DNA from: UBA1049 sp964525815
GTDB taxonomy: Bacteria > Bacillota > Clostridia > Oscillospirales > CAG-382
DNA: 50,278 bases
NCBI GenBank assembly: GCA_964525815.1
Contig: CAZGJQ010000002.1
Span: forward strand, 1 to 50,278
Direction: 5' to 3'
Made by a program: the position numbers and the translations under genes
Notes under the pieces: model-generated
What the model saw: only the letters and a program-made list of their open reading frames with translations
Told to the model about the DNA's origin: nothing
Databases searched by the model: none
Shown here: in pieces, positions 42,801-49,682 of the stretch
How positions within the stretch are numbered: position 1 is the stretch's first letter
Layout of the letters: each line of letters begins with the position of its first letter

Positions 42801-43376
42801 CTCAAGATCGGTATAATCCCATGCCTCTACCTTCTGAACTTCGTGCGAGGTTCTGAAGCCGTCGAAAAAGTGCAGGAACGGAACCCTGCCCTTTATGGAA
42901 GCAAGGTGAGCAACAGCTCCAAGATCCATGACCTCCTGAACATTGCCGGCGCATAACAGAGCAAAGCCTGTTTGTCTGCATGCCATAACATCGGAATGAT
43001 CTCCAAAAATGCTTAAAGCGTGTGATGCGACCGCTCTTGCGGACACATGAATAACGCCGGGCAGCAGCTCTCCGGCAATTTTATACATATTGGGTATCAT
43101 CAGAAGCAAACCCTGAGATGCTGTATATGTGGTTGTCAAGGCTCCGGCTGCAAGCGAACCGTGTACCGTTCCTGCCGCACCTGCCTCGGATTGCATTTCA
43201 ACAACCCTAACTCCCTGACCAAAAATATTTTTTCTGCCGTCGGCAGACCACTTGTCCGTAACCTCAGCCATATTGGAAGAAGGTGTGATCGGATAAATTC
43301 CGGCAACCTCTGTAAACGCATATGAAACATGCGCCGCCGCAGTGTTACCGTCCATAGAAATCTTTTTTCTTGGCAT
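39819..43376 (-). CDS. nifJ: Pyruvate:ferredoxin (flavodoxin) oxidoreductase
   Basis: Single-chain enzyme of 1185 residues that oxidises pyruvate to acetyl-CoA and CO2 and passes electrons to ferredoxin; central to anaerobic metabolism. Visible in order: the N-terminal domain YPITPSSNMAEVTDKW, the 2-oxoacid domain, two 4Fe-4S motifs (CIQCNFCSYVCPH near 692 and CMGCGSCAAICPG near 745), the proximal-cluster/thiamine domain GACAGCGETPYAK (near 818), and the thiamine-binding GGDGWAYDIGFGG (near 980). All cluster cysteines appear intact. AGGAGG precedes the ATG and a promoter lies 30 bp upstream. Confidence 0.98.
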   Translation of the reverse strand: MPRKKISMDGNTAAAHVSYAFTEVAGIYPITPSSNMAEVTDKWSADGRKNIFGQGVRVVEMQSEAGAAGTVHGSLAAGALTTTYTASQGLLLMIPNMYKIAGELLPGVIHVSARAVASHALSIFGDHSDVMACRQTGFALLCAGNVQEVMDLGAVAHLASIKGRVPFLHFFDGFRTSHEVQKVEAWDYTDLEEMVDMDAVEEFRKRSLNPEHPVLRGTAQNPDIFFQAREASNEYYNAVPALVEEYMGKINAKIGSDYKLFNYYGAPDAEKIIVAMGSVCDTIEETIDYLNSKGEKVGLVKVRLYRPFATDRFIAEIPKTVKKIAVLDRTKEPGAIGEPLYMDVVNALRGTEFENCRIVGGRYGLGSKDTTPAAIIATYKNLDSDKPINGFTVGITDDITNLSLTMETAPNTAPKGTVSCKFWGFGSDGTVGANKNSIKIIGDHTDKFIQAYFAYDSKKSGGITISHLRFGDKPIRSTYYVSHADFVACHNPSYIDKYDITEDLIEGGTFLLNCQWSPEELEERLPAKIKRDLAEKNINFYIVDAISIAKELGLGGRTNTVLQSAFFKLAGIIPQEDAIKYMKEAAYKSFFKKGEAIVNMNYAAIDAGAKAAVKVDIPKSWADAKDNTTKIEINGRPEVVEFVENILNPVNAQQGDKLPVSAFAKDADGTFPQGSAAYEKRGVAVDVPSWIPDNCIQCNFCSYVCPHATIRPVAMKAEEAEKYTDMQLKDMTGMPGYKFGITVSTLDCMGCGSCAAICPGRKGEKALVMEPIDTQLDKQKYWDTVYKYADNPEVLQKFKPETVKGSQFKQPLLEYSGACAGCGETPYAKLVTQLFGDRMFIANATGCSSIWGGSAPSTPYTVNKAGHGPAWANSLFEDNAEYGFGMATAVRHRREKLAEIINKFAESGYELISVPAKEWLESAEDGKASAAVSERLYAAIEQADKECGSCGCEFDGLYKKALDMKDLFVKKSVWIFGGDGWAYDIGFGGLDHVIATGEDVNILVFDTEVYSNTGGQASKATPTGSVAQFAAAGKVQKKKDLASIAMSYGYVYVAQIAMGADYNQAIKAINEAESYKGPSVIIAYAPCINHGIKNGLGTSMLETKAAVASGYWHNFRYNPLLAEEGKNPFVLDSKEPTVSYMDFIKSETRYSSLSIAFPERAAKLFEEAEKSAKEKYQKLKKLAEE

Positions 43377-43405
43377 AGCTATACCTCCTGTTTTTCATCC
43401 TTATA

Positions 43406-43434
43406 ACTATATCACTTTTTTTATGCGGTGTAAA
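43406..43434 (-). promoter_or_regulatory. Sigma-A promoter of the pyruvate:ferredoxin oxidoreductase gene
   Basis: On the minus strand TTTACA (43429-43434) and TATAGT (43406-43411) are 17 bp apart, giving a very short leader before the AGGAGG at about 43385. Confidence 0.75.
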
Positions 43435-43543
43435 TACATATTTTTGTTTTTTTGTATTTTTTGTCGGTTTTTTCAAGAAAAACTCACAAAAACGCATATT
43501 TTTCAAAAATACTGTCAATTTCCCAAATGTTTGTCATTTTATA

Positions 43544-43572
43544 TTGAAAAAGCTCATAATATGTGGTATCCT
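43544..43572 (+). promoter_or_regulatory. Possible promoter of the comM/yifB gene
   Basis: TTGAAA (43544-43549) and TATCCT (43567-43572) are 17 bp apart, about 80 bp before the start at 43655. The -10 is imperfect, so this is a moderate call. Confidence 0.45.
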
Positions 43573-43654
43573 ACAAATATTAATATTACAATTATATCCA
43601 TACTTGTAAAGGGGTATTTATTTGTCCTCCACGGGATAAATAATCACAGTTAAT

Positions 43655-45205
43655 ATGTTCAGCGTATTCTACTCCGCCGCAATTAACGGAATAGACGGTA
43701 TAATCGTGAATGTCGAGTCCTCGGGCATTGGTTCTCCGCAGCCCAGACTGGATATTATAGGATTGCCCGATGCTGCGGTCAAGGAAGCTGCCGGAAGGGT
43801 TCGCTCCGCTGCGAGGAGCAGTGCTTTGACATTGAAGAAGGGACTTCTTACGGTCAACCTCGCCCCTGCCGATATAAAAAAGGAAGGCTCGTCCTATGAC
43901 CTTCCCATACTGCTGTCCTTAATAGAGCACCCCGCATTTACGAAAATGGATTTTTCCAAGAAATGCTTTGTGGGAGAGCTTTCCCTTTCGGGTGAGCTGC
44001 GTCCCGTAAGCGGAGCCCTGCCTATGGCCATAGCGGCAAGAGACGCCGGATTTGCCGAGCTTTTTCTGCCTGCCGCAAATGCGCTGGAGGCTTCCGCCGC
44101 TGTCGGTATAAAGGTTTTCCCCGCCGACAATGCAAGACAGGTCTTTGACCATCTTCTCGGCGGTAAGCCCATAAACTCCATAAATTTTGACCAAAACAGC
44201 TTCCTTGCGGCTTCACAGAGCTGCGCGCTTGATTACTCAGAGGTAAAGGGACAGGAGAGTGCCAAAAAAGCTCTGGAAATAGCCGCTGCGGGTAACCACA
44301 ATATTCTGCTTATAGGACCACCCGGCTCCGGTAAAAGCATGCTGGCTTCCAGGCTGCCCGGAATTATGCCTCCTATGACCATTGATGAAGCCATTGAATC
44401 CTCAAAGATACACTCTATAGCGGAGCAAACTGCTGAGCTTAAGCCCTTACTTACGCACCGTCCCTTCCGAGCACCCCACCACACTCTGTCTCACATTGCA
44501 TTAACCGGAGGGGGCTCCTATCCCAAGCCGGGAGAGATTTCGCTTGCCAATAACGGTGTACTGTTCCTTGATGAGTTTCCGGAGTTTGACAAGCGTTCCA
44601 GAGAGGTGCTTCGTCAGCCCATCGAGAACAGAGAGGTTGTAATAACCCGAGTGAACGGTACGGTTACATATCCCGCATCCTTTCTTCTTGTATGCGCTAT
44701 GAACCCTTGCAAATGCGGATACTTCGGGCATCCCACAAAGGAATGTGTTTGTTCGGTTAACACGCGCAAGGCCTATATTTCCAAGCTGTCCGGACCTATT
44801 CTTGACAGAATAGACCTTCAGGTTGAGGTCGGTGCATTGGAGTTTGAGGAAATTGATACCACTGCCTCCTCAGAGAGCAGCTATGATATTAAAAAGCGGG
44901 TTTGTGCGGCAAGGCAATTCGCTCTGTCCCGTTTTGACGGAGATACCCTGTCCAACGGTAATAGACTTACCGCAAACGCATTGATGCAGCCCAAGCATAT
45001 CCGCAAATACTGTATTACCGATCAAAAGGGAAAGGAGCTGATGTATGCGGCCTTCAACAGACTGAACCTATCGGCAAGAGGTTATGATAAGGTTCTCAAG
45101 GTTGCCCGCACCATCGCCGATTTTGACGGAAGCGACCTTATTAAGGCTCCGCATATAGCTCTGGCGGTACAGCTCCGCAGCCTTGATAAAAAATATTCCC
45201 GTTGA
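43655..45205 (+). CDS. comM: YifB/ComM family magnesium chelatase-like AAA ATPase
   Basis: 516 residues. The N-terminus MFSVFYSAAINGIDGI and LDIIGLPDAAVKEA match the ComM fold (Lon-like domain about 1-170). The AAA core has Walker A GPPGSGKS (about 219), Walker B VLFLDEFPEF (about 302) and the C-terminal helical part with ARGYDKVLKVARTIADF. ComM is a hexameric helicase that helps branch migration during natural transformation in Gram-negatives; in Firmicutes the role of YifB is less clear. No strong ribosome binding site is seen before the ATG. Confidence 0.93.
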   Translation: MFSVFYSAAINGIDGIIVNVESSGIGSPQPRLDIIGLPDAAVKEAAGRVRSAARSSALTLKKGLLTVNLAPADIKKEGSSYDLPILLSLIEHPAFTKMDFSKKCFVGELSLSGELRPVSGALPMAIAARDAGFAELFLPAANALEASAAVGIKVFPADNARQVFDHLLGGKPINSINFDQNSFLAASQSCALDYSEVKGQESAKKALEIAAAGNHNILLIGPPGSGKSMLASRLPGIMPPMTIDEAIESSKIHSIAEQTAELKPLLTHRPFRAPHHTLSHIALTGGGSYPKPGEISLANNGVLFLDEFPEFDKRSREVLRQPIENREVVITRVNGTVTYPASFLLVCAMNPCKCGYFGHPTKECVCSVNTRKAYISKLSGPILDRIDLQVEVGALEFEEIDTTASSESSYDIKKRVCAARQFALSRFDGDTLSNGNRLTANALMQPKHIRKYCITDQKGKELMYAAFNRLNLSARGYDKVLKVARTIADFDGSDLIKAPHIALAVQLRSLDKKYSR

Positions 45206-45208
45206 ATG

Positions 45209-45229
45209 AACATAATGTTAAATTATGTT
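45209..45229 (+). terminator. AT-rich hairpin after comM
   Basis: AACATAAT and ATTATGTT flank a 5-base loop right after the comM stop, followed by TTATATATTT. The stem is AT-rich and therefore weak; a plausible but not certain terminator. Confidence 0.45.
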
Positions 45230-45401
45230 TATATATTTCACGCCGGATAAGGAAGTTTACATAAAACAGCATTATATTAGCCTTTTATACACATTTTTTT
45301 GTGGAAAACTAAGTGGACAATGTGAAAATGTCGCAATATCAAGCATAAGTTTTCCACAATATGCGGAAAAGGGCGTGGAAAACTTTATGTTACTGTATTT
45401 T

Positions 45402-45430
45402 TTGTAAGTATTATGTATAACATCTATAAT
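45402..45430 (+). promoter_or_regulatory. Sigma-A promoter of the two-gene membrane-protein operon
   Basis: TTGTAA (45402-45407) and a consensus TATAAT (45425-45430) are 17 bp apart, about 70 bp before the ATG at 45499. The repeats at 45348-45384 end 17 bp upstream of the -35. Confidence 0.8.
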
Positions 45431-45498
45431 AAGTGATATGTTTTTGTGCAAAGTAATGCATAAAAAAGAAAACAGACTCTCACAGGAGACGAGCAGAA

Positions 45499-46284
45499 AT
45501 GGATTATAAGGGTAATTACTTCAAGGATGATGACGAGGAGCAGGATTATCCTCATCAATCAAAAGCAGGTAAAAGAATCAAGCTGATTTTTAAGATTTTT
45601 ATATATTCGGTGTCGTTTCTGATATATGCCGTGGTGCTCTTTATGATTTTTTCCTCCTGCGAGCCGAAAATGATAAACAGCATGTATTTTTCCGACCAAG
45701 CTAGGGAAATGGCACAGAATGATACGGAGGCATTTGAGGTTTATAAGCTCCAGCCCTCTGATTTTATGAATTATGACGGCTCATTACAGCTAAAAAGCAT
45801 TTATTATGCGGACAAAGCCAAGGAGCTTGAGGTAGGAGTTCAGTTCAATCTAAAAAAAATCACTGACGGAAAGGTTGAGGATGCGCTTGTTTTTATACTA
45901 ACCGACAGCGAGGGGAACTATTATCCGGCCGTAAACATGGTTTATGATTCCAACCGAAAATACGGATATGCCCGAGTCAGCTTCAAGGTGGACACCATAG
46001 ACATTGAGCAGAATGATTATTACAAGTTCACCACCAGCTTTGACTTCTTGAGTGATTATGAGTTTGGGGGCAGTCCAGAGGAAAAGGAATTAGAAACGGG
46101 AATCAGCTATATGCTTAGCATTTTTTCTTATGATACTATAATTAAAAAGCAGTACACATATAATGAAAACGGAGTCGTGAATATTAATTATGAGGAATTT
46201 GCGAATGACCCTATAACGCCTATATCAGAGCATAAGATATATAATAATAAAACTGTTATATCCTCACAAAAATACAGCCGTTAA
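45499..46284 (+). CDS. Single-pass membrane protein of unknown function
   Basis: No family recognised. The 261 residues have an acidic cytoplasmic N-terminus (KDDDEEQDYPHQ), a basic patch before one membrane span (about 30-52, IYSVSFLIYAVVLFMIFSSC) and an extracytoplasmic domain of about 205 residues rich in beta strands and tyrosine (LEVGVQFNLKK, GYARVSFKVDTIDI). CAGGAGACG is 9 nt before the ATG. The next gene follows after 35 bp on the same strand, so the two are likely co-transcribed. Confidence 0.75.
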   Translation: MDYKGNYFKDDDEEQDYPHQSKAGKRIKLIFKIFIYSVSFLIYAVVLFMIFSSCEPKMINSMYFSDQAREMAQNDTEAFEVYKLQPSDFMNYDGSLQLKSIYYADKAKELEVGVQFNLKKITDGKVEDALVFILTDSEGNYYPAVNMVYDSNRKYGYARVSFKVDTIDIEQNDYYKFTTSFDFLSDYEFGGSPEEKELETGISYMLSIFSYDTIIKKQYTYNENGVVNINYEEFANDPITPISEHKIYNNKTVISSQKYSR

Positions 46285-46319
46285 TATCATTAACAACACT
46301 ATTGCGAAAGGAAATGCTT

Positions 46320-47426
46320 ATGTTTAGAAGAGAGTTTCATGTTAAAAGGGGTACGAGTACTTTTTTATACAAAGGATTCTTCTACCTCTTTATGATGCTT
46401 TTATCAATGCTGTGCTGCTTGTTTCCCAAGCTCTACTATGTTTCGGAAGCATATATGTATTATATTGTATATATTGGGTTATCGGCCTGTATTTACTTTG
46501 CCTTTATGTTTGTTTACACTGTCTACACGGGCATAAAGCCCTTGGATGCCTTGATACTTACCGAGGAAGGTATCTATGATTTTATCAACGAGCCAAAAAA
46601 CGGCATTTTTATAGATTGGACAAACGTTTCGTCGGTAAAAATATTCGGCTCCGAAAAAATGCCGCTGCTGGGTATAGAGCTGTATGACATAGAAATAATA
46701 TCAGAAATGGTTAAAAAGGCAAAAGGCGAGGAGCTGCGCACGAATGTCGAGTCCGGCTTGCCTGCCATTATAATCAAGCAGTCGGAGATAGCTCCCAGGC
46801 TGTCTCAGATATTGCCCGCCTTTAATGATTTTATTTCCGCCACCCGACCGATTCCCATAGCAAACAGTCTTTCGGATAACGACGATATTGCCGATGACCC
46901 GTTGCTGGTGGTTCCGGAGCAAATAGAAAAACAGCACAGCGGATATATATCCCATGAAGAGGACGCCTCCCCCAGAACACTCAGGGGAGCAAAAAACGCA
47001 AACGAGGTGTTTGTTTTGCCCAACAACTCCTCAATACAATCCTCCAAAAAGGAAAGAGCAGCACGGAGTATCTACGACTCGGCTGTTGTAGTACCCGGTT
47101 TAAATAACGATGTTAACACACTGCCAAAAACAAAGCCGGAGGAAAAAAACGATTCTTCTGATTCCTCGGAGGATTTTCCCGAATTCATATTGGAAAAAGA
47201 GCCCAGTCGGGAGCAGACCTTAAGCATCAAGAATACCGAGACAAAGGAAATTCCCATAACACCTCCGACAGAGGAAAAGAGCACCGTAACCGAAAAAACG
47301 GAATTAAAAAAAGCACCCGCAGAAGCTGAGGCGGCAAAAAAAGAAGCGGAGGAAATAAAAACACTCGACGAGCTCTTATCCGGCTTTTCCGTTCCGACAG
47401 GGAAAAAGTTAAAGGATAACAAATAG
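46320..47426 (+). CDS. Two-span membrane protein with PH-like domain and disordered tail
   Basis: 368 residues. Two membrane spans lie near the N-terminus (about 16-35 and 45-68) separated by a short loop. Then comes a compact domain (about 70-165; LILTEEGIYDFINEPKNGIFIDWTNVSSVKIF) whose strand order and WTNVSSVKI are reminiscent of bacterial PH-like domains, followed by about 200 residues rich in Ser, Glu, Lys and Pro that look disordered. Start at 46320 is chosen because AAAGGA is 7 nt upstream; a TTG at 46302 is in frame but precedes that site. Unknown function. Confidence 0.7.
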   Translation: MFRREFHVKRGTSTFLYKGFFYLFMMLLSMLCCLFPKLYYVSEAYMYYIVYIGLSACIYFAFMFVYTVYTGIKPLDALILTEEGIYDFINEPKNGIFIDWTNVSSVKIFGSEKMPLLGIELYDIEIISEMVKKAKGEELRTNVESGLPAIIIKQSEIAPRLSQILPAFNDFISATRPIPIANSLSDNDDIADDPLLVVPEQIEKQHSGYISHEEDASPRTLRGAKNANEVFVLPNNSSIQSSKKERAARSIYDSAVVVPGLNNDVNTLPKTKPEEKNDSSDSSEDFPEFILEKEPSREQTLSIKNTETKEIPITPPTEEKSTVTEKTELKKAPAEAEAAKKEAEEIKTLDELLSGFSVPTGKKLKDNK

Positions 47427-47471
47427 CATTGGGGTTTTTCAATAATTCGTGTCACAACCTGCTTGTTTTTG

Positions 47472-47500
47472 TTGTATTTTAGTTGTTTTTGTTATATAAT
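47472..47500 (+). promoter_or_regulatory. Sigma-A promoter of the metallo-hydrolase gene
   Basis: TTGTAT (47472-47477) and consensus TATAAT (47495-47500) are 17 bp apart, 35 bp before the ATG at 47536. Confidence 0.8.
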
Positions 47501-47535
47501 ACCAGCATCACGGCACAAAGAAAGGGTATTACTAA

Positions 47536-48372
47536 ATGAAGATTAAGTTTCTCGGCACAGCTGCAGCGGAGGGCTGGCCTGCTGTATTTTGCAAATGCGA
47601 CCACTGCCAAAGAGCTAAAAAAGCAGGCGGCAGGAACATACGCACTCGTTCTCAGGCATTAATAAACAACGACCTTTTAATTGATTTTCCGTCCGATACC
47701 AATTATCATATGCTGGCTCACAGCCTTGATTTGTCGGCGGTTAAATACCTGCTTATTACTCATTCCCATCTTGACCATTTTGCACCGATTGATCTTTTTT
47801 TCCGTTCAAAGAGCTATTATGCACATAATCTGACCGAGGAAAAACTGTATATGTACTCAAACGAGGCGGTGCTTGACAGATATAATAAAGCATTAGCCGA
47901 TTATAACGAGGAGCCGACCGACCAGAGCATTATCGCCTCCTTTTTACCCCTTTATACTCCCACAAAGCTTGACAGGTACACCGTAACAGCGCTGAGAGCA
48001 AACCACGCTCCCGAGCAAACCGCATATGTCTATCTGATTCAAGACAAAGACAGCACTCTTCTATATCTTCACGATACCGGCAGGCTATATGACGAGGTTT
48101 ATGACTACCTGACAGACAACAGGATAAAAGCAGATCTCATCACCTTTGACTGTACATACGGCTTGATAAAAAGCGGAGGCGGTCACTTGGGAATAGATTC
48201 CTGTCAGCCGGAGAGAGAACGCTTATTGGAGCACAAAATTGCGGGTAAGGATACCCAAATGATAGTTAACCATTTTTCACACAACGGAGGGGCTATTTAT
48301 GACGAGATGGTTCCTGTTGCGGAAGAGCTGGGCTTCCAGACCTCCTTTGACGGTATGGAAGTGGAGTTTTAA
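47536..48372 (+). CDS. Metallo-beta-lactamase-fold hydrolase (PhnP/RNase Z-like)
   Basis: 278 residues. The fold begins MKIKFLGTAAAEGWPAVFCKC and carries the metal motif THSHLDHF (about 75-82), a second ligand in HDTGRLYDEV (about 178) and the C-terminal NHFSHNGG (about 250). The early CKCDHCQRAKK (Cys near 17-22) resembles the zinc motif of PhnP, a cyclic phosphodiesterase. It is monocistronic between its own promoter and a strong terminator. The substrate is unknown. Confidence 0.88.
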   Translation: MKIKFLGTAAAEGWPAVFCKCDHCQRAKKAGGRNIRTRSQALINNDLLIDFPSDTNYHMLAHSLDLSAVKYLLITHSHLDHFAPIDLFFRSKSYYAHNLTEEKLYMYSNEAVLDRYNKALADYNEEPTDQSIIASFLPLYTPTKLDRYTVTALRANHAPEQTAYVYLIQDKDSTLLYLHDTGRLYDEVYDYLTDNRIKADLITFDCTYGLIKSGGGHLGIDSCQPERERLLEHKIAGKDTQMIVNHFSHNGGAIYDEMVPVAEELGFQTSFDGMEVEF

Positions 48373-48380
48373 TCAAAAAT

Positions 48381-48418
48381 AAAAATCAGCTGCGGCTTCT
48401 TTTCCGCAGCTGATTTTT
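48381..48418. terminator. Bidirectional intrinsic terminator
   Basis: AAAAATCAGCTGCGG and CCGCAGCTGATTTTT form a perfect 15-bp stem with an 8-base loop between convergent genes. T-runs lie on both sides, so it can end transcription of the hydrolase (plus) and of the SipW-type secreted protein (minus). Confidence 0.92.
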
Positions 48419-48426
48419 TGCGTTTT

Positions 48427-49470
48427 TTATGGTAATATCTCGGCAATGCTCCTGCACTCGGAGAGTGTTCCGTCCGCCTTTATGTAATATACAACGGTTT
48501 CAAAATTCTGTGCTCCGATTGCCTTGTAGAATACAACCGAACCCGCCAGTGACGGCAGCTTCTGTGTTATGTAGTTATTGCTCTGATTATACGCCAATCT
48601 TGAGTCGTTTGTAATAATAATCGCTCCCGGAAGAAAGGCTCCGTAATGCGTTACGAATGTGTCCCAGTTTGCGGCGTTTAGGATTGTGTGCTTATCGGAT
48701 ATATAGTTACTAAACCCTATAACATTATAGCCGTTAGGGTCATTTATATCCAGCCTTGTGTTGCTTGGCAGCGGGCCGGCTTCAAATAGCTTCTCAAGAT
48801 AACCGTTCCAATATGCCGGGGTGTAGTTGGTTCCGTTTATCCTCCACTCAAAGCTTGTGCTCAAAAAATCCGCATATGTAACAGCTGAGCCTGCTATGCT
48901 CTCCTTAAGAGCCCTGAACACCTCGTCCTCCTCTTCGGATTGCACTCCGGTAACCGAAACATTGAACATGGTTTCAAAGGCGTTTCCCGCATAATCAATG
49001 TCATTGTCGGTTGATTCCCAGTATATCCTCAGCTCATACACCCTTGACTGACCTGCCGCTTCCAGCGGAAATCTTCCGTTTACGGTAAGCGTACCCACTC
49101 CGTCTGTCAAGCCACCTGCACTGACTATGTTATTATCTGTATCAAAAACAGCGGCTGTAAGCGGCCCTATTGCAGATTTTCCGTCTGCAGCCTCAGCCGT
49201 TAAGGTTACGGTATAATCTATCGGCACTTCGGAAACAAACTCACCCTCGTAATTCTTAAGACCAAAGCTCCAGATGACCGTCTCGGTGGGAGCTATTTTT
49301 ACACCGAACTCAAAGGTGTCCGTGCCGTACTCGGTAAGAATAAACTCCTTGGCGACTAAGCTACCCTCCGCAAGATCATCCAGTGTTACGGTATACATAG
49401 CCATTGTACCTGCAATAACGGATGTGATTATCGTAAGAACCAGTACGAATAAAAAAACAACTCTCTTCAT
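48427..49470 (-). CDS. Secreted protein with SipW-type signal (camelysin/TasA-like N-terminal domain)
   Basis: 347 residues. The N-terminus (MKRVVFLFVLVLTIITSVIAGTMAMYTVTL) has the GTxAxY motif of SipW-dependent signal peptides. The next 140 residues (SLVAKEFILTEYG, APTETVIWSFGLKNYEG, PIDYTVTLTAE, RVYELRIYWEST) look like the camelysin/TasA beta-sandwich that forms matrix fibres or surface proteins. The C-terminal half (about 185-347; FLSTSFEWRINGTNYTP, GAQNFETVVYYIKADGTL) is not recognised. It has no LPxTG or second membrane span. It lies downstream of a cyclic-di-GMP-I riboswitch and terminator, so expression should depend on c-di-GMP. No sipW gene is in the window. Confidence 0.75.
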   Translation of the reverse strand: MKRVVFLFVLVLTIITSVIAGTMAMYTVTLDDLAEGSLVAKEFILTEYGTDTFEFGVKIAPTETVIWSFGLKNYEGEFVSEVPIDYTVTLTAEAADGKSAIGPLTAAVFDTDNNIVSAGGLTDGVGTLTVNGRFPLEAAGQSRVYELRIYWESTDNDIDYAGNAFETMFNVSVTGVQSEEEDEVFRALKESIAGSAVTYADFLSTSFEWRINGTNYTPAYWNGYLEKLFEAGPLPSNTRLDINDPNGYNVIGFSNYISDKHTILNAANWDTFVTHYGAFLPGAIIITNDSRLAYNQSNNYITQKLPSLAGSVVFYKAIGAQNFETVVYYIKADGTLSECRSIAEILP

Positions 49471-49496
49471 CCAACTACCCCTTGTTTATTATTTAT

Positions 49497-49528
49497 AAAG
49501 AAAAAACCGCTACATATCCTGTAGCGGT
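49497..49528 (-). terminator. Riboswitch-controlled intrinsic terminator
   Basis: On the minus strand ACCGCTACA-GGATA-TGTAGCGGT is followed by TTTTTTCTTT. The left arm overlaps the 3' end of the riboswitch, so folding of the aptamer and of this hairpin should compete. It lies about 30 bp before the start of the SipW-type protein gene. Confidence 0.9.
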
Positions 49529-49604
49529 AACCGGCTGTCATACCAAAAAAGGCTTAGACCCTATGGCTTTGCGTGATAGACTTTCGCCTATTTTGCTTTT
49601 CACA
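49526..49604 (-). promoter_or_regulatory. Cyclic-di-GMP-I riboswitch (GEMM)
   Basis: On the minus strand the sequence shows the GEMM-I core: a hairpin ATAGGC-GAAA-GTCTAT with the GNRA tetraloop, then CACGCAAAGCC, GGGTCTAAGCC, and finally GGTATGACAGCCGGTTACC, which matches the family's tetraloop receptor and 3' strand. The aptamer is followed directly by an intrinsic terminator and the gene for the SipW-type secreted protein. The likely mode is ON with c-di-GMP, because the aptamer's 3' strand overlaps the terminator arm; this direction is inferred. Confidence 0.93.
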
Positions 49605-49617
49605 TTAATTTATTCTT

Positions 49618-49646
49618 ATCATATCACTTTTGATATAGTTTGTCAA
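49618..49646 (-). promoter_or_regulatory. Sigma-A promoter of the riboswitch unit
   Basis: On the minus strand TTGACA (49641-49646) and TATGAT (49618-49623) are 17 bp apart, placing the transcript start just upstream of the riboswitch aptamer. Confidence 0.85.
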
Positions 49647-49682
49647 TATTTATTTTTGCATTCCGTAGTCTTGTCCTTTATT

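Larger units (their letters stand above)
45206..45498. other. Gene-free region with DnaA-box-like cluster and inverted repeats
   Basis: No gene. After an AT-rich hairpin (45209-45229) three matches to the DnaA consensus TTWTNCACA occur: TTATACACA (45285-45293), its reverse form TGTGGAAAA (45300-45308) and TTTTCCACA (45350-45358). A one-mismatch copy is at 45374-45382 and another at 45445-45453. Three copies of the ten-base GTGGAAAACT or its complement (45301-45310, 45348-45357, 45375-45384) also make nested inverted repeats just before the next gene's promoter. Replication-related or operator function is unresolved. Confidence 0.6.
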
